A stretch of 64,000 nt of DNA, taken from Cyclina sinensis. Its lineage: Eukaryota; Mollusca; Bivalvia; Venerida; Veneridae. Every line of letters begins with the position of its first letter. Positions within the stretch are counted from its first letter, which is position 1. Positions 11,492-21,292 of this stretch are shown here, piece after piece. The translations under genes were made by a program, and so were the position numbers. The notes below the pieces were generated by a model, which did no database searches, was not told the origin of the DNA, and saw only the letters and a program-made list of their open reading frames with translations. The stretch is taken from the NCBI GenBank assembly GCA_012932295.1, contig JAAONU010000001.1:60204927-60268926 (forward strand), given 5' to 3'.

Positions 11492-13920
11492 TTATTTCAT
11501 AACAGCCTCAAGTAATCTGTGAGCCACAACTGTATCTACTTGATCAAGTATACCAGATTCCATCAGAATATTCACAGCTTGTATTTTGGAGTCATATGGT
11601 CTTGGTATCATAAAACTCATATGGTAATCCTCATATCTAGCTTGAGCTTTTCTGACTCTGTTTGACTTTCTTGGAGCTGGTATAGGAGGTGGTTGTGGAT
11701 CAGGCTCTATTCTGACTTCTTCTTGGTGCACTTCAGGCTCTTTTCTTCTTATGTCATCTGTCTCTGTTTTCTTCTCTGTTTGCTCCTCTGTTCTCTTCTC
11801 TGTTTGTTTCTCTGTTTTCTTCTCTGTTTGCTTCTCTGTTTTCTTCTCTGTTTGTTTCTCTGTTTTCTTCTCTGTTTGCTTCTCAGCTGAAATAGATTCA
11901 ATTTCAACATCATCTATACTTACCTGTGCGTCTGTCTCTTCATTTCCCTCTATAATAATGGTATCATTTTTGTCAGTCAGACAATCTTGATCCATATCTG
12001 TATTCTGCTTTTCACTTCTTATATCTCTAGTTACTTCATCTCTTTCCTCTTTGTTTTTATCTTTTACTTCAGAGGTTTCAAGATTCATAGGAATATGAGC
12101 GTCCCCATTATTATTTGTATACAATACAAATTCAGTTTCCTCATCTGAATCTTCCTCTGATTCTTTTCCGACGTCGGCTTTTTTCTCAGTTTTCTCTTTC
12201 TCTTTCTTGTCAGTTTTCTCTCTATCTTTCTTGGATGCATCCACTTTCTTCATTTCATTATCTACCAGATCATCTGATATCCTATAATCTATAGGGTGTA
12301 GATGATTTCTGTGTAGAGTCTTTTCCTTCTTTGAACTGAGGGATCTTAATCTAAACACAGGGATTTCTGTTCTTGGCTGGTTAATCACTTCATACACTTC
12401 TTCCTCAAATTTATCTGCTATTTCGTGCTTGCCTTCATACTTTAACACTTTCACTAATACTTTATCTCCAATACTTATTCTAGCTGCCTTTGCTTTAAGG
12501 TCATAATGTTTCTTTTGTTTCTCTCTTGCTTTGTCATTGTATTCTTTCACTATATGTCTTGTCTTTTTCATCCTTTCTTTCAGATCTTCTATATATTCAT
12601 TGCTGTCTTTTACCTCTGTCTCTTCAACTGCCTGATCAAACATAGCATCAATGGGTAATTTGGCTTTTCTCCCAAACATGAGCTCAAATGGTGCTACATT
12701 TGTAGACTCATGTGGCGTACAATTATAGGCGTACACTAATGATGGAACATATCTTTTCCAATCATGTTTCTGTGACGTGTTTAGTGTACCCAACATGTCT
12801 AGAAGAGTCCTGTTGAATCTCTCAGGAGTTGAATTACCCATTGGGTGATAAACTGTAGTATGGCTTTTCTTTGTGTTGAGAAAATGACAGAGTTCTTGAA
12901 TTATGTCTGACTCAAAATTAGCACCTTGATCTGAATGTAGTCTAGTAGGTATGCCATAGTGTATAATGAAGTTGTTGAACAAGGTCTCAGCTGTTGTTTT
13001 TGCTGTCTGATTACGGGTAGGAATTGCCAAAGCGTACTTGGTAAAATGGTCCGTTATTACAAGGATGTTGGAAATACCTCCTTTGGATTCTTCAAGTGAC
13101 AAGAAATCCATACATACCAATTCAAGTGGGTATGTAGTTGTCACATTTACCAATGGTGCTCTGTCATTTGTCTTACTCTTACGCCATATACATCTATCAC
13201 ATTTGGCTATGTACTCCTCAACATCTGTGCTCATTTTTGGCCAAAAGTACCGCTCTCTCATTAAGCGTAAGGTTCGGTCTCGACCAGGGTGTCCAATATC
13301 TGTATGAAGACCACGTAGTATGTCTTTTCTATACTTTTCTGGTACGACCAGTTGTTCTCTGATGGTGTCTCCATCTTGGATTTTTCTATATAGGACCCCT
13401 CTCTTCATAATGAAACTACTGAAGTTTCTTTTCATGATTAAATCCTCTTTGGTGAGGTTTTTTGTTGGTATCTTTTCATCCAGTACAGCACGTCTCCATC
13501 TATCTATTAGTATATCTTGCCTTTGACTTTTCCTTAACTCCCTGAATTCTACTTGTGCTATTGTTTGAGATGGGTCTTCTGTAATTTCCACAATATTCAG
13601 GTTTTCACATGGAACTGTCTCTATGTATGCTGGTATGAAAATAGAACTACAGATGGCTTGGATTTTAGTGTTTTCAATCTTTTCAGTTTGTTCATTTGTT
13701 TGATCATTCTGAGTTTCACTTTCTTTGTTAAAGGGATATCTGCTTAAACCATCTGCATCTGCATTGTTAATTCCTGCTCTGTAGTAAATATCAAAGTTGT
13801 ATTGTCCTAGTGCTGATGCCCATCTTTGGCCTGTAGCGTCAAGTTTGGCTGATGTTAGAATATAAGTTAACGGGTTGTTGTCCGTCAAGACAGTGAAATG
13901 GTTCATGAGAAGATAATCTG
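11492..13920 (-). CDS. pol: pol, distal part: RNase H end, integrase and acidic/basic tail
   Basis: Counting from the first Met (13906; 804 codons), residues 1-58 are the end of RNase H (TDNNPLTY, then NADADGLSR). The integrase follows: zinc site H201, H206, C236, C239, and catalytic D267, D326, E362 with the 35-residue D-to-E spacing of the DDE family. A GPY/F-like module lies around residues 470-530. It inserts the cDNA into the genome. The tail from about residue 540 is unusual: Lys/Glu-rich, with a run of EKQTEKKT units (11763-11887), then a proline-rich PPPIPAP and a conserved-looking end. The frame is -1 relative to the RT frame and takes over at 13921-13927, so this part is not made unless that shift occurs. 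No stops interrupt it. Confidence 0.92.
11763..11887 (-). repeat. Tandem repeat encoding EKQTEKKT units
   Basis: A 24-bp unit (plus-strand form TTTGCTTCTCTGTTTTCTTC) repeats about five times inside the integrase tail, encoding alternating EKQTEKKT. Its plus-strand shadow frames look Cys/Phe-rich but are not genes. Confidence 0.85.
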
Positions 13921-15110
13921 AAAATTTTCAGTGACTGCCCATTTAAGAGCTAAAAATTCCAGTTTGTAAGCACTGTAATTTTTTTCAGATTTGCTCAGAG
14001 ATCTGCTGGCATAAGCTATAACATGTTTGTTATTTCCATCTGATTGGTACAATATAGATCCAAGTCCATTTGATGAGGCATCTATATGTAATTCAAAAGG
14101 TTTATTGAAGTCTGGATAAGCCAAAATTGGAGGTTCTGATAGTATCTTTTTTAAGTTGTCAAAAATATTTTGTTCTTTTTCTGTCCAATTCCATTCTTTT
14201 GTACTTTTCTTTTGTCCTTTTTTAGTAGAAGTTGGAGGAAGTAGATCTGCTAAGGGTCTTGTTATTTTACTAAAGTCCTTGATGAAACGGCGATAGTACC
14301 CCGCAAAAGCAAGAAACGATCTAAGTTCGTCAGAGTTTGAAGGAGTGGGCCAGTTTCTAACTTTTTCTATTTTGGCTGGATCTGTTTCAATTCCATTTTC
14401 TGATACGATGTGTCCTAAAAAGCTGACCTTTGGTTGTATAAAGTAACATTTCTCAGGTGATAATTTTAAGTTACATTCTTGGAGTCTGGTGAGTATTAAG
14501 TCAAGTCTTCTTAAGTGTTCATCAAAGGTGTCTGCAAATACTATGAGGTCATCTAAATAAATGACACAAATGGTCATGTTATATTCTCCTAAGCACTCCT
14601 CCATTAGTCTTTGATAGGTGGCAGGAGAATTACTGAGCCCAAAGGGCATTTTAGAATACTCATAGAAGCCTAGGGGACCAACTGTAAAAGCTGTTCTTTC
14701 TTTGTGGCTTTCCTCTATTTCTACCTGATGGTATCCAGCCTTCATGTCTATGGTTGTGAAGTACTTACTGCCCTTGAGTATGTCAAAGACTTCCTCTATT
14801 CTTGGAAGGGCATATGCATCTTTGATGCTTCTGTCATTCAGCATTCTATAGTCTACGCACATGCGTAGCTTCCCATTTTTCTTCCTAACAAGAACTACAT
14901 TGCTAGCCCATGGGGATTTGGATTTCCTTATAATGCCAGCTACTAAAAGTTGGTCTAGATGTTGTCTAACTTCTTCAATCATCATGGGTGGTATCCTACG
15001 GTGCCTTTGTTTAAAAGGAGTTTCATATCCTGGTAGAAGATCTATCCTATGTTTAATTTTGTCACATTGGCCAATGTCTGTGTCTGATGTAGAAAAAACT
15101 CCTATATGTT
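13903..15110 (-). CDS. pol: pol, proximal part: reverse transcriptase and start of RNase H
   Basis: This region copies element RNA into DNA. The frame is entered by -1 slippage at 15108-15114. The first Met at 14985 is internal, and the frame is open upstream of it. From that Met, RT motifs are TTIDMKAGYHQV (D80), LGFYEYSKMPFGLSNSPATY, and YLDD at 143-146 (D145, D146). The connection reads FLGHIVSENGI, and FLAFAGYYRRFI is typical of Ty3/Gypsy. RNase H begins at FELHIDASSNG (D302), with E343. The frame runs through the next RNase H strand into a stop at 13903. No stops or lost catalytic residues lie before that point. Confidence 0.93.
13921..13927 (-). promoter_or_regulatory. A AAT TTT heptamer at the RNase H frame change
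   Basis: In the RT frame the codons AAT TTT at this point are preceded by A, giving the X XXY YYZ slippery form. A -1 slip here moves exactly into the frame carrying the rest of RNase H and integrase. The RT-frame stop is at 13903-13905. Either the element lost one A from an A5 run, which would create the motif by accident, or the shift is used. Both readings fit the sequence. Confidence 0.45.
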
Positions 15111-16055
15111 TTTTAGAAGTTCTGTTACTTTTTGTTTTTGATCATTATTTAAGGTGCCACTATTGTCTACATGTATCTGACCTAGTACTTCTTCTTGACT
15201 GATCTCTTCTGCTAGTTTGTCCATACTATCATGATCTATGGTTACTGGCTGAAGTTCACATAAGATGGCTCTAGGTTGAATGATAACTGTATTTGTTGTC
15301 AGATTTGATAAATTCACTGTAATATCTGAGTTGTTCCTGTATTTGTAGTTAATAACAGATGGAGTGATATCTATATATGAAGGCAGATTTGATTCTTCAC
15401 ATTCATGAATGATGGCTGATGTTTCATGATATTCCATCTCCTTATCTGTGTATCCTTTTATATTTATGGACTCATTTGGTTTCAAAATTATTTTTTCTGG
15501 CACTGCACTTCTTACTATGGCAATTCTATCTTTGTTTTTCTTTAATTCTCTTTCTCTATTGACTAAACATCTAAATGCCAAGTACCAAGGTGTTTTCATG
15601 CCATTTCTTTGGGCCTTCTGTAAAAATTGTTCTCCAAATTTTGTTTTACATTCACTCAGAAGTTCTTTGAGTATATTAGTGCCCAGTATGACAGGGGTCG
15701 TAGCCGAATAAATGGTATCTGGACATACCAAGAATAAACCAAAGTGTTTTTCTGACTGTGGTAACCCATCAATAACACAAACTTCCAACTCTACATAGCC
15801 ATCATAGGGAAGCTTATTGCCATCTGCGCATTCTATATCTATGATGTCATTCAAAGGATGTAGTTTATGAGAATGTGCAAAATTGTTTTCATAAAAGGAT
15901 TTTGATATAACACTGACACAGCTTCCACTGTCCAACAAAGATGTTACCTCAGTGTTATTCAACAAAATTTTTGATTCATTAATTTCTCCAACTAATTTGG
16001 GATCTGATCCTGTGCTCTTGTTCGATCCCGTAACACGAGCTCTTATGCGTTTTTT
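15102..16055 (-). CDS. pro: pro: retropepsin-like aspartic protease in its own frame
   Basis: This protease cleaves the element's polyprotein. The frame is open from about 16100 to a TAG at 15102-15104, and is entered from gag by -1 slippage at 16049-16055. The active-site motif is LLDSGSCVSVIS (catalytic Asp codon at 15930-15932) and the later VILGTNILKELL matches the retropepsin ILG(D/N) strand. The segment of about 317 residues after the slip is longer than a minimal protease of about 100. The remainder probably includes a dUTPase-like or linker region that I could not identify. Most Ty3/Gypsy elements carry protease in the pol frame, so a separate pro frame is unusual. Confidence 0.85.
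   Translation of the reverse strand, partial: KKRIRARVTGSNKSTGSDPKLVGEINESKILLNNTEVTSLLDSGSCVSVISKSFYENNFAHSHKLHPLNDIIDIECADGNKLPYDGYVELEVCVIDGLPQSEKHFGLFLVCPDTIYSATTPVILGTNILKELLSECKTKFGEQFLQKAQRNGMKTPWYLAFRCLVNRERELKKNKDRIAIVRSAVPEKIILKPNESINIKGYTDKEMEYHETSAIIHECEESNLPSYIDITPSVINYKYRNNSDITVNLSNLTTNTVIIQPRAILCELQPVTIDHDSMDKLAEEISQEEVLGQIHVDNSGTLNNDQKQKVTELLKNI
15108..15114 (-). promoter_or_regulatory. pro-pol -1 frameshift site (A AAA AAC)
   Basis: In the pro frame the codons CTA AAA AAC ATA TAG end the frame. The heptamer A AAA AAC is in the correct register for tandem slippage, and the -1 frame continues without a stop into RT. It is identical to the gag-pro site. A palindrome ACATTGGCCAATGT (15062-15075) begins about 32 nt downstream, farther than the usual 5-9 nt spacer, so a stimulatory structure is not established. 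Confidence 0.8.
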
Positions 16056-17260
16056 GGACAAAACTTTGCTATATGTCCTTTCTGATGGCAAATGAAACAT
16101 TCAGGTGCCATTGTTGTTTGCCCTAATGGCCTTCGGGGTCTAAAACCTCCTCTACCTCTGCCTCTTGTATCACCTCGGCCACCTCTACCTCTATATCCTG
16201 TGAAGCTACCTCTTGGCCATGGTGGTGGATAATAACTATCTTGTTTAGTACTTGCTTCTGTCTGTTTCTTTTCAAGTTCATCTATCCTTTTATTAAGTTT
16301 CTGCAATAACTCTTTTACTTCAGACAATTCACTGCTCTCTTTCTTTTCCACATTAATAGCAGCATTACATTTCTTAACTTCTTTGTCACCCTCTTTCAGT
16401 TCTGCTTCAATCTTTCTGAGTTCAATTTTAAATCGATCGTAATCATCGATTGTGTCATTCTTGTATGATGCCTGGTGCTTAATTTCGGGCCTAAGGCCTT
16501 CATACAAGACACTCTTTAGCTGCTCACTATCTGACTGCTTTAGTGCTTTAAGTGTAACTGCTTGTGAAAACAGTTCCTCCAGTCTAGATGTGTAAGTGGA
16601 AATTGGCTCATTTGGCTTTTGTTTACAAGAAAAGAATTTGCAGAGTATGCTTTCTTTAGTCTCAATGTTTCCAAATGTACTTTCCAGCTTGTCTAATACT
16701 TGACGTACTGTGACTCCTGTTCCGAGTCTGCGTACTACATCGCTAGCATTTCCTTTCAATGCCCTTCTAATTCCCAGTAATATTTGTTCATCTTTGAACG
16801 TTCTTTCAAACATCAATGCCTCCACCTCAAATTTAAAAGTAGCCCAACTTACATCCCCTTTATTATCCTCCCCTTGAAAACTAGGAAGTTTAGGATAAGG
16901 GAAAGTTCCAGTGTATTTGGGTGTTTCAGTTACTGTTGATGATACAGGATGATGTGCATTGTCAGAAGTTCTGGATGATTCAGGCTTTGTTTCTCCTGAA
17001 GGTGACTTCTCTTCAGTTGATTCTGTTTTCACAGGTACTTTCAAACTATAACTCTCAGGTTTAGTTTCTATTGTAGTTGATTCCTTTTCAACTATACCAA
17101 AAGCTTTAGCTTTAGCTTTGATTATTTTTACTAAGTCATCTGAGTTTTCCACTCCTAGTGCTTTCAAAGCTGACAATAAGTCTTCCTCCTCCTTCGTAAT
17201 AAGCCTCAGATCATGTCCTCCCATAGCTTCCTCAAGTTTACCGTCTTCCTCTGTATCCAT
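16043..17260 (-). CDS. gag: gag: capsid/nucleocapsid protein
   Basis: A 405-codon frame with the structural protein of the particle. It begins with an acidic N-terminus (MDTEEDGKLEEAMGGHDLR). A retrotransposon-gag-type capsid region lies around residues 125-260 (WATFKFEVEALMF; LLGIRRALKGNA). A charged coiled-coil-like stretch follows (about 290-335), then an Arg/Gly-rich RNA-binding segment (about 350-380). It ends with one CCHC zinc knuckle, C388, C391, H396, C401. The start at 17260 is chosen because it is the first Met after stops and gives the expected length. It overlaps pro at its 3' end. Confidence 0.93.
   Translation of the reverse strand: MDTEEDGKLEEAMGGHDLRLITKEEEDLLSALKALGVENSDDLVKIIKAKAKAFGIVEKESTTIETKPESYSLKVPVKTESTEEKSPSGETKPESSRTSDNAHHPVSSTVTETPKYTGTFPYPKLPSFQGEDNKGDVSWATFKFEVEALMFERTFKDEQILLGIRRALKGNASDVVRRLGTGVTVRQVLDKLESTFGNIETKESILCKFFSCKQKPNEPISTYTSRLEELFSQAVTLKALKQSDSEQLKSVLYEGLRPEIKHQASYKNDTIDDYDRFKIELRKIEAELKEGDKEVKKCNAAINVEKKESSELSEVKELLQKLNKRIDELEKKQTEASTKQDSYYPPPWPRGSFTGYRGRGGRGDTRGRGRGGFRPRRPLGQTTMAPECFICHQKGHIAKFCPKNA
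16049..16055 (-). promoter_or_regulatory. gag-pro -1 frameshift site (A AAA AAC)
   Basis: gag ends with the codons CCA AAA AAC GCA TAA. The heptamer A AAA AAC is in register for simultaneous slippage, and the -1 frame leads directly into pro. The position, two codons before the stop and just after the zinc knuckle, matches programmed sites of betaretroviruses and deltaretroviruses. Confidence 0.82.
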
Positions 17261-17340
17261 TTTAATATCACTTTTTGTGTATCTGACACATGATATATAC
17301 TTTTCCTTCGTGTCACTTCACTTAAGTTTGCTGTTATTTA

Positions 17341-18010
17341 TAACAACAAATCACTAAATCACTACATATGATAACACTATGATCACTACATCAGTTTGAC
17401 ATTATGTCACTATAAACACTTTAATGTGTTATCACTGCAACACTAAAGAACTATAAACACGACACCACTAAATCACTGTAAGATCAAACACTATATGTAT
17501 ACAGTATATCAAGACACTATAAACATATACCACTATACCACTACAACACCCAAGCACTAAGCACAATAACACACTACAACACCAAAGCACTATAACGCTA
17601 CACCATCATGTTACTACAACACCAAAGCACTATAAAACTACACCACTATGTTACTACAACAACAAAGCAATATCTTCATACACCAAATCACTTAAACATT
17701 TCACCACTTTATCACTGTAGTATCAAAACACTAGTATACTACACCACTAAAATCACTAAAATAAAGCACTATGTCCACCAATCACTATAACGCCGTAACA
17801 CTATATCACTATAATACTAAAACACTACGAACACTAATCACTATATATATTACTGCACCACTATAATAGACACCACTATAAACACTATATCAGTATAACA
17901 CTACACAGCTGTTTCATTATAATGTTAAAGCACTATAAATACTAATACACTATAAACACTACAGTGCCATACCACTACACTACCTTGTCACTATAAACAC
18001 TACAGTGTCA
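17341..18010. repeat. Degenerate CACTATAA-type satellite inside the leader
   Basis: Short motifs of the form CACTATAACACTA, ACACCACTA and CACTATAAACACTA recur irregularly over about 670 bp, at spacings of roughly 10-25 bp. No coding. Confidence 0.75.
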
Positions 18011-18471
18011 TATTTCAATTAGCCGTTTTAATTCACTGACATTCCTTGCAACAGAAATATTCTACCTTTGCTGTGTCTCTTTGAATACAATATTCAATTC
18101 ACTAAATTCAACAAGTTATCTTCAAAGCAACACCTTTCCACTACACCAACAGAAATTATCTATATTCAATGTATATTCTGTTTTCAACATCTACTACAAA
18201 AAAAAAAAAAACAACCAAGTGTCAAAATTCAGACATATGATTCTGAATATTTGGTACAGGATGCAAAAATTCCGGCACAAAATTCAGAGCTCTGATTCGC
18301 AACGACGAAAAAAAAAATTTCTAAATAACCAACTGTCATTTAGAATCAAACTGGATTTTAATTTAAAGTGTTTTGAAACTATTTCTGTTTCAAGACACTA
18401 AAGATATTGTTACTTGAATAAACAAGTCTATTTCCAACCTTGGTTTCAAATTCCAACCTTGGAAACTATTT

Positions 18472-18522
18472 TTATTTTATTAAATTATTGTATACTTAAT
18501 GTATACTTATTTAATAAAATAA
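18472..18522. repeat. Hairpin in the leader
   Basis: ATTTTATTAAATTATTGTATAC is followed after five bases by GTATAC and TTTAATAAAAT, its imperfect reverse complement. This gives a stem of about 20 bp in the RNA leader. Confidence 0.6.
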
Positions 18523-19987
18523 TTTAATACTATTGAATGGATTTATCAATAATGTGTAACTGTTATTTCAATTACCTGAAACACCTCTGTTCTACATCAG
18601 TACATGTGGACTCTGACCTATATTTTAACCTGGTGTTAAAAATATTACTATCAGCTGATTAAGGCTATCTATAAATACTACTGTTGCTAATAATAGTTAT
18701 CACCTGGTAGTCACATGTTCATACATGTCATTCTACCCAAAATTACTACCCAATGAAATCCTTAGGATACAGTCAAGTGACAGTCACGTGTCAATTACGT
18801 AATCAATGTCAAAAATATCAGCCAATGAAATCAAGTTATTCAAGTCATGTGACAGTCACATGGTATTTAGCCTCTTTCCCGGTGTAGACAAAATGGGGGG
18901 CAAAACAACCAAATCCCGGCACTCATATGAAAATAAATGCTCTACCGTCTCTATTTTATCAACAGAAAGAAATATCCAAATAAAAATGACCATGAAATAT
19001 CAGGACTGACCCATAGCCAAATTAGACACCTGACAAAACTCACAGAAATTCCTGATTGACTGACCTTGTTTACATCAAACCGAAAGTAGGTCAATTTGTG
19101 TTTAGCAATTGAGTTTCAAAATACACTTTTGCTAAAAATAATTCCTTGATGCTGTAGACAGGTTTACTTTTAAGAAAGAATCTAGAATTTAGTAAAGAGA
19201 ATACCGTCACCAATTACCATCACCAATTATTTTGTTATTATGCAGCTGTGAAGTTCTCTTACACTCTACAATATCATTCTTATATATACATGTATATGTA
19301 TACATGTCATAAACTGCAGTCTAATTGATTATAAATAGTCTCTTATAAAAAATTTAAAGAATCTGTCTTTAAATATGAGTATTATTTATGAAAACAACTG
19401 CAATTTATGAACATATATATCAAAATTTTGTACTCACACTCAGTTGACTGTAAACTGTACTGTAAAAAGGAAATATATCTGGCCACTAGAAACTGTCACT
19501 AGTATAGTTTATATAATTCACTACTCTTAAGTCCAAAAATGACAGCGTGATAACTGTCACTTATTTTTAAAAGTCTTATCTTCTTCTTGCCTCCTCCCTG
19601 GAAACTTGCTGACCTCAGAAAGTAAGGGGTGATTATCGTGTTCCTGATCGTAACGTTATCGCCATCCTTTACCCAAGCGTATTATCGATATCGGTGTCCT
19701 TTATCCAATCGTATGGTGTTCTCTAGCCAAACTGTATTGGTCAGTTTGACATCCTCTATGAAATGGTATTGGTTATGGTTTTCTTAACCAAATCGAATCC
19801 CATAATGACATGGATTCTGAATAACTCCACTTGTGTTTTCAATACATATGCAGTCACTTGTTTCTTTGGAAGAAACAAAATTAACCATAGGTAGTGGTAC
19901 TGCTTTATAATTCTATTAAAATCCAGCTTTAACAAAACCACTAAGTCTCTGGTGTTTCACAAATGTATAGTTTTACTGTTGAAATCA

Positions 19988-20000
19988 ACGTTGGGCGCCA
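19988..20000 (-). other. tRNA-Lys primer binding site
   Basis: On the minus strand TGGCGCCCAACGT lies two bases after the 5' LTR. The complement, ACGTTGGGCGCCA, matches the 3' end of an animal tRNA-Lys(CUU) including CCA, as known from other retroelements. 13 bases match. Confidence 0.85.
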
Positions 20001-20002
20001 TT

Positions 20003-20983
20003 TGTAATAGGGTCCAATGGCGTATTATAAATTAACGTATTAGTCCCTGAGGGTCGAGTGGGTACGGGGAGAGTCCAAATCAACAGTAGACAAGTTACGG
20101 TTTCATATTTCTATTATCGTGTAGCAAGTTACTCTGAAACAATTATAACAAATACTCAATCCATGGTAAGACAAGGTTAAAACAATACATTATCATGGTC
20201 AGCATTAATAAATGATCACATACAATATATAATAAATATGTTATCTAGTGGCCAACATCTAGTTACACAGAAATACTAATTACGCAGTAGTACTTCAACA
20301 TGATTACTACATAAATTATATACTTTTGGTTATCACTTAAGTTTTAACATAAAATCATAACATGACACATTACACAGAACTTACCATCTATGGGATGAGT
20401 ACTGTTCATACAAAGGTCAACACACCACTCTCCTCCAAGTTTGCACACCAGTGACTGTTAGCTGTAAGGTTAAATATTAATGGTGAATAACAGAAAGAAA
20501 TGTGATTTAGTGACACAAGTCTTAGTGTATTCTGAAACTCATCTAGATTATAGGATCCTAGATTATAGGACTTACAATACTTAATTTAGTAGAATTTAAG
20601 GTAAAAGAATTACAATAATGCAATCCTTCAATTTACAAGGTAGTGCTTACAGACAGTCAGGATGGATACATACCAAGCTAAACATCATTCTTGACCACCA
20701 AACAAAACCAAACAAAACACATCTTCTCCACAAAGAACAAAGACTAGCACTGGCTACTCAGTGCTTTCTTACACAACACCTGATATACAAATACCTGTAA
20801 ATCATTCACCCATGAGCCAACCAGGTAATACCTTAGAACACTGACCAGATAACCAATCAATTCAAAGTTAAGATAAAATCAGAGTAAGATAAGACAGATT
20901 ATCTCCCTTTGTAAACATGAAATTGCAACAATACTGGAGAAGTTGTCTCCATTAGACTATACCTAAAATTAGACCCTGTTACA
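20003..20983 (-). repeat. 5' LTR (right copy)
   Basis: 981 bp with the same inverted ends as the left LTR. It lies next to the primer site, so it is the 5' LTR. Differences from the left copy include substitutions near 20090, 20115, 20162, 20444, 20481, 20656 and 20951 and two 3-nt indels. Confidence 0.95.
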
Positions 20984-21263
20984 AATGTATCGCTGCAAAT
21001 GGAGTGTACTTTGAGAAGTTGTAAGGATGTTTTCACAGAGACGTGATTTTAGATACTGGACGTCAGTAAAATGACGTTACGATCTGTTAGTAAATGACGT
21101 TTGCGTGCTCCGGGGTTTCCGTTCCGGGATTTTTATATTTGTTGCTATGTCAACAGTTTTTATTGTATATTGTTAATATTTGGCTAGTTTGTTGATTGTA
21201 TATTCTTTATTGCCATATCATAAAATCATGAAGCTGCAACAATGCGTTTTAATTTTATGACTG

Positions 21264-21292
21264 AATTCGACGAACTTTTTGATTCGCCCTCG
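21264..21292 (-). repeat. Right terminal inverted repeat of the mariner
   Basis: Complement of the left end, directly followed by TA (21293-21294). The 240 bp before it contain the end of the transposase frame (TAA at 21022-21024) and its 3' untranslated part. Confidence 0.9.

Larger units (their letters stand above)
17261..19987 (-). other. Very long 5' leader of the LTR element
   Basis: About 2.7 kb separates the primer site from the gag start. No open frame of meaningful length reads in element orientation. It holds a CACTA-rich satellite (17341-18010), an A-rich stretch (18196-18210), a 20-bp-arm hairpin around GTATAC (about 18472-18522) and several CACGTG-like or TCACATG/CACGTGTC repeats (about 18780-18870). 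A leader this long is uncommon. It may carry packaging, translation or transcription-control signals, or captured host DNA. Confidence 0.6.
10100..20983 (-). mobile_element. Ty3/Gypsy-type LTR retrotransposon, nearly intact
   Basis: A 10,884-bp element in reverse orientation. Order on the minus strand: 5' LTR (20003-20983), tRNA-Lys primer site, 2.7-kb leader, gag, pro, pol (RT, RNase H, integrase), purine-rich tract, 3' LTR (10100-11080). Domain order RT-RNase H-integrase identifies Ty3/Gypsy (Metaviridae). It is flanked by the 4-bp duplication AATG (10096-10099 and 20984-20987). The two LTRs differ by only seven substitutions and two 3-nt indels over 981 bp, so the insertion is young. gag, pro and pol lie in three successive -1 frames joined at slippery heptamers. 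No env-like frame was seen. The one clear coding lesion is the frame change inside RNase H at 13921-13927. Confidence 0.95.
8534..21292 (+). mobile_element. Degraded mariner transposon, split by an LTR retrotransposon
   Basis: Terminal inverted repeats CGAGGGCGAATCAAAAAGTT... (8534-8562) and its complement (21264-21292) match over 29 positions with one mismatch. They are flanked by TA on both sides (8532-8533 and 21293-21294), the target duplication expected of Tc1/mariner insertions. The transposase remnant lies at 8913-10099 and resumes at 20988-21024 after the nested LTR element. Without the 10.9-kb insertion and its duplicated AATG, the mariner is about 1.87 kb, slightly long for the family because of an extra block inside the coding region. 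Confidence 0.9.

Noticed and set aside
11693..11990. Plus-strand Cys/Phe-rich frames opposite the integrase tail
   Set aside because: They are the reverse reading of the EKQTEKKT-encoding 24-bp repeat in a real minus-strand frame; composition is a by-product.
15062..15075. ACATTGGCCAATGT palindrome as stimulator of the pro-pol frameshift
   Set aside because: It begins about 32 nt after the heptamer, beyond the usual spacer, so I do not claim it is the stimulator.
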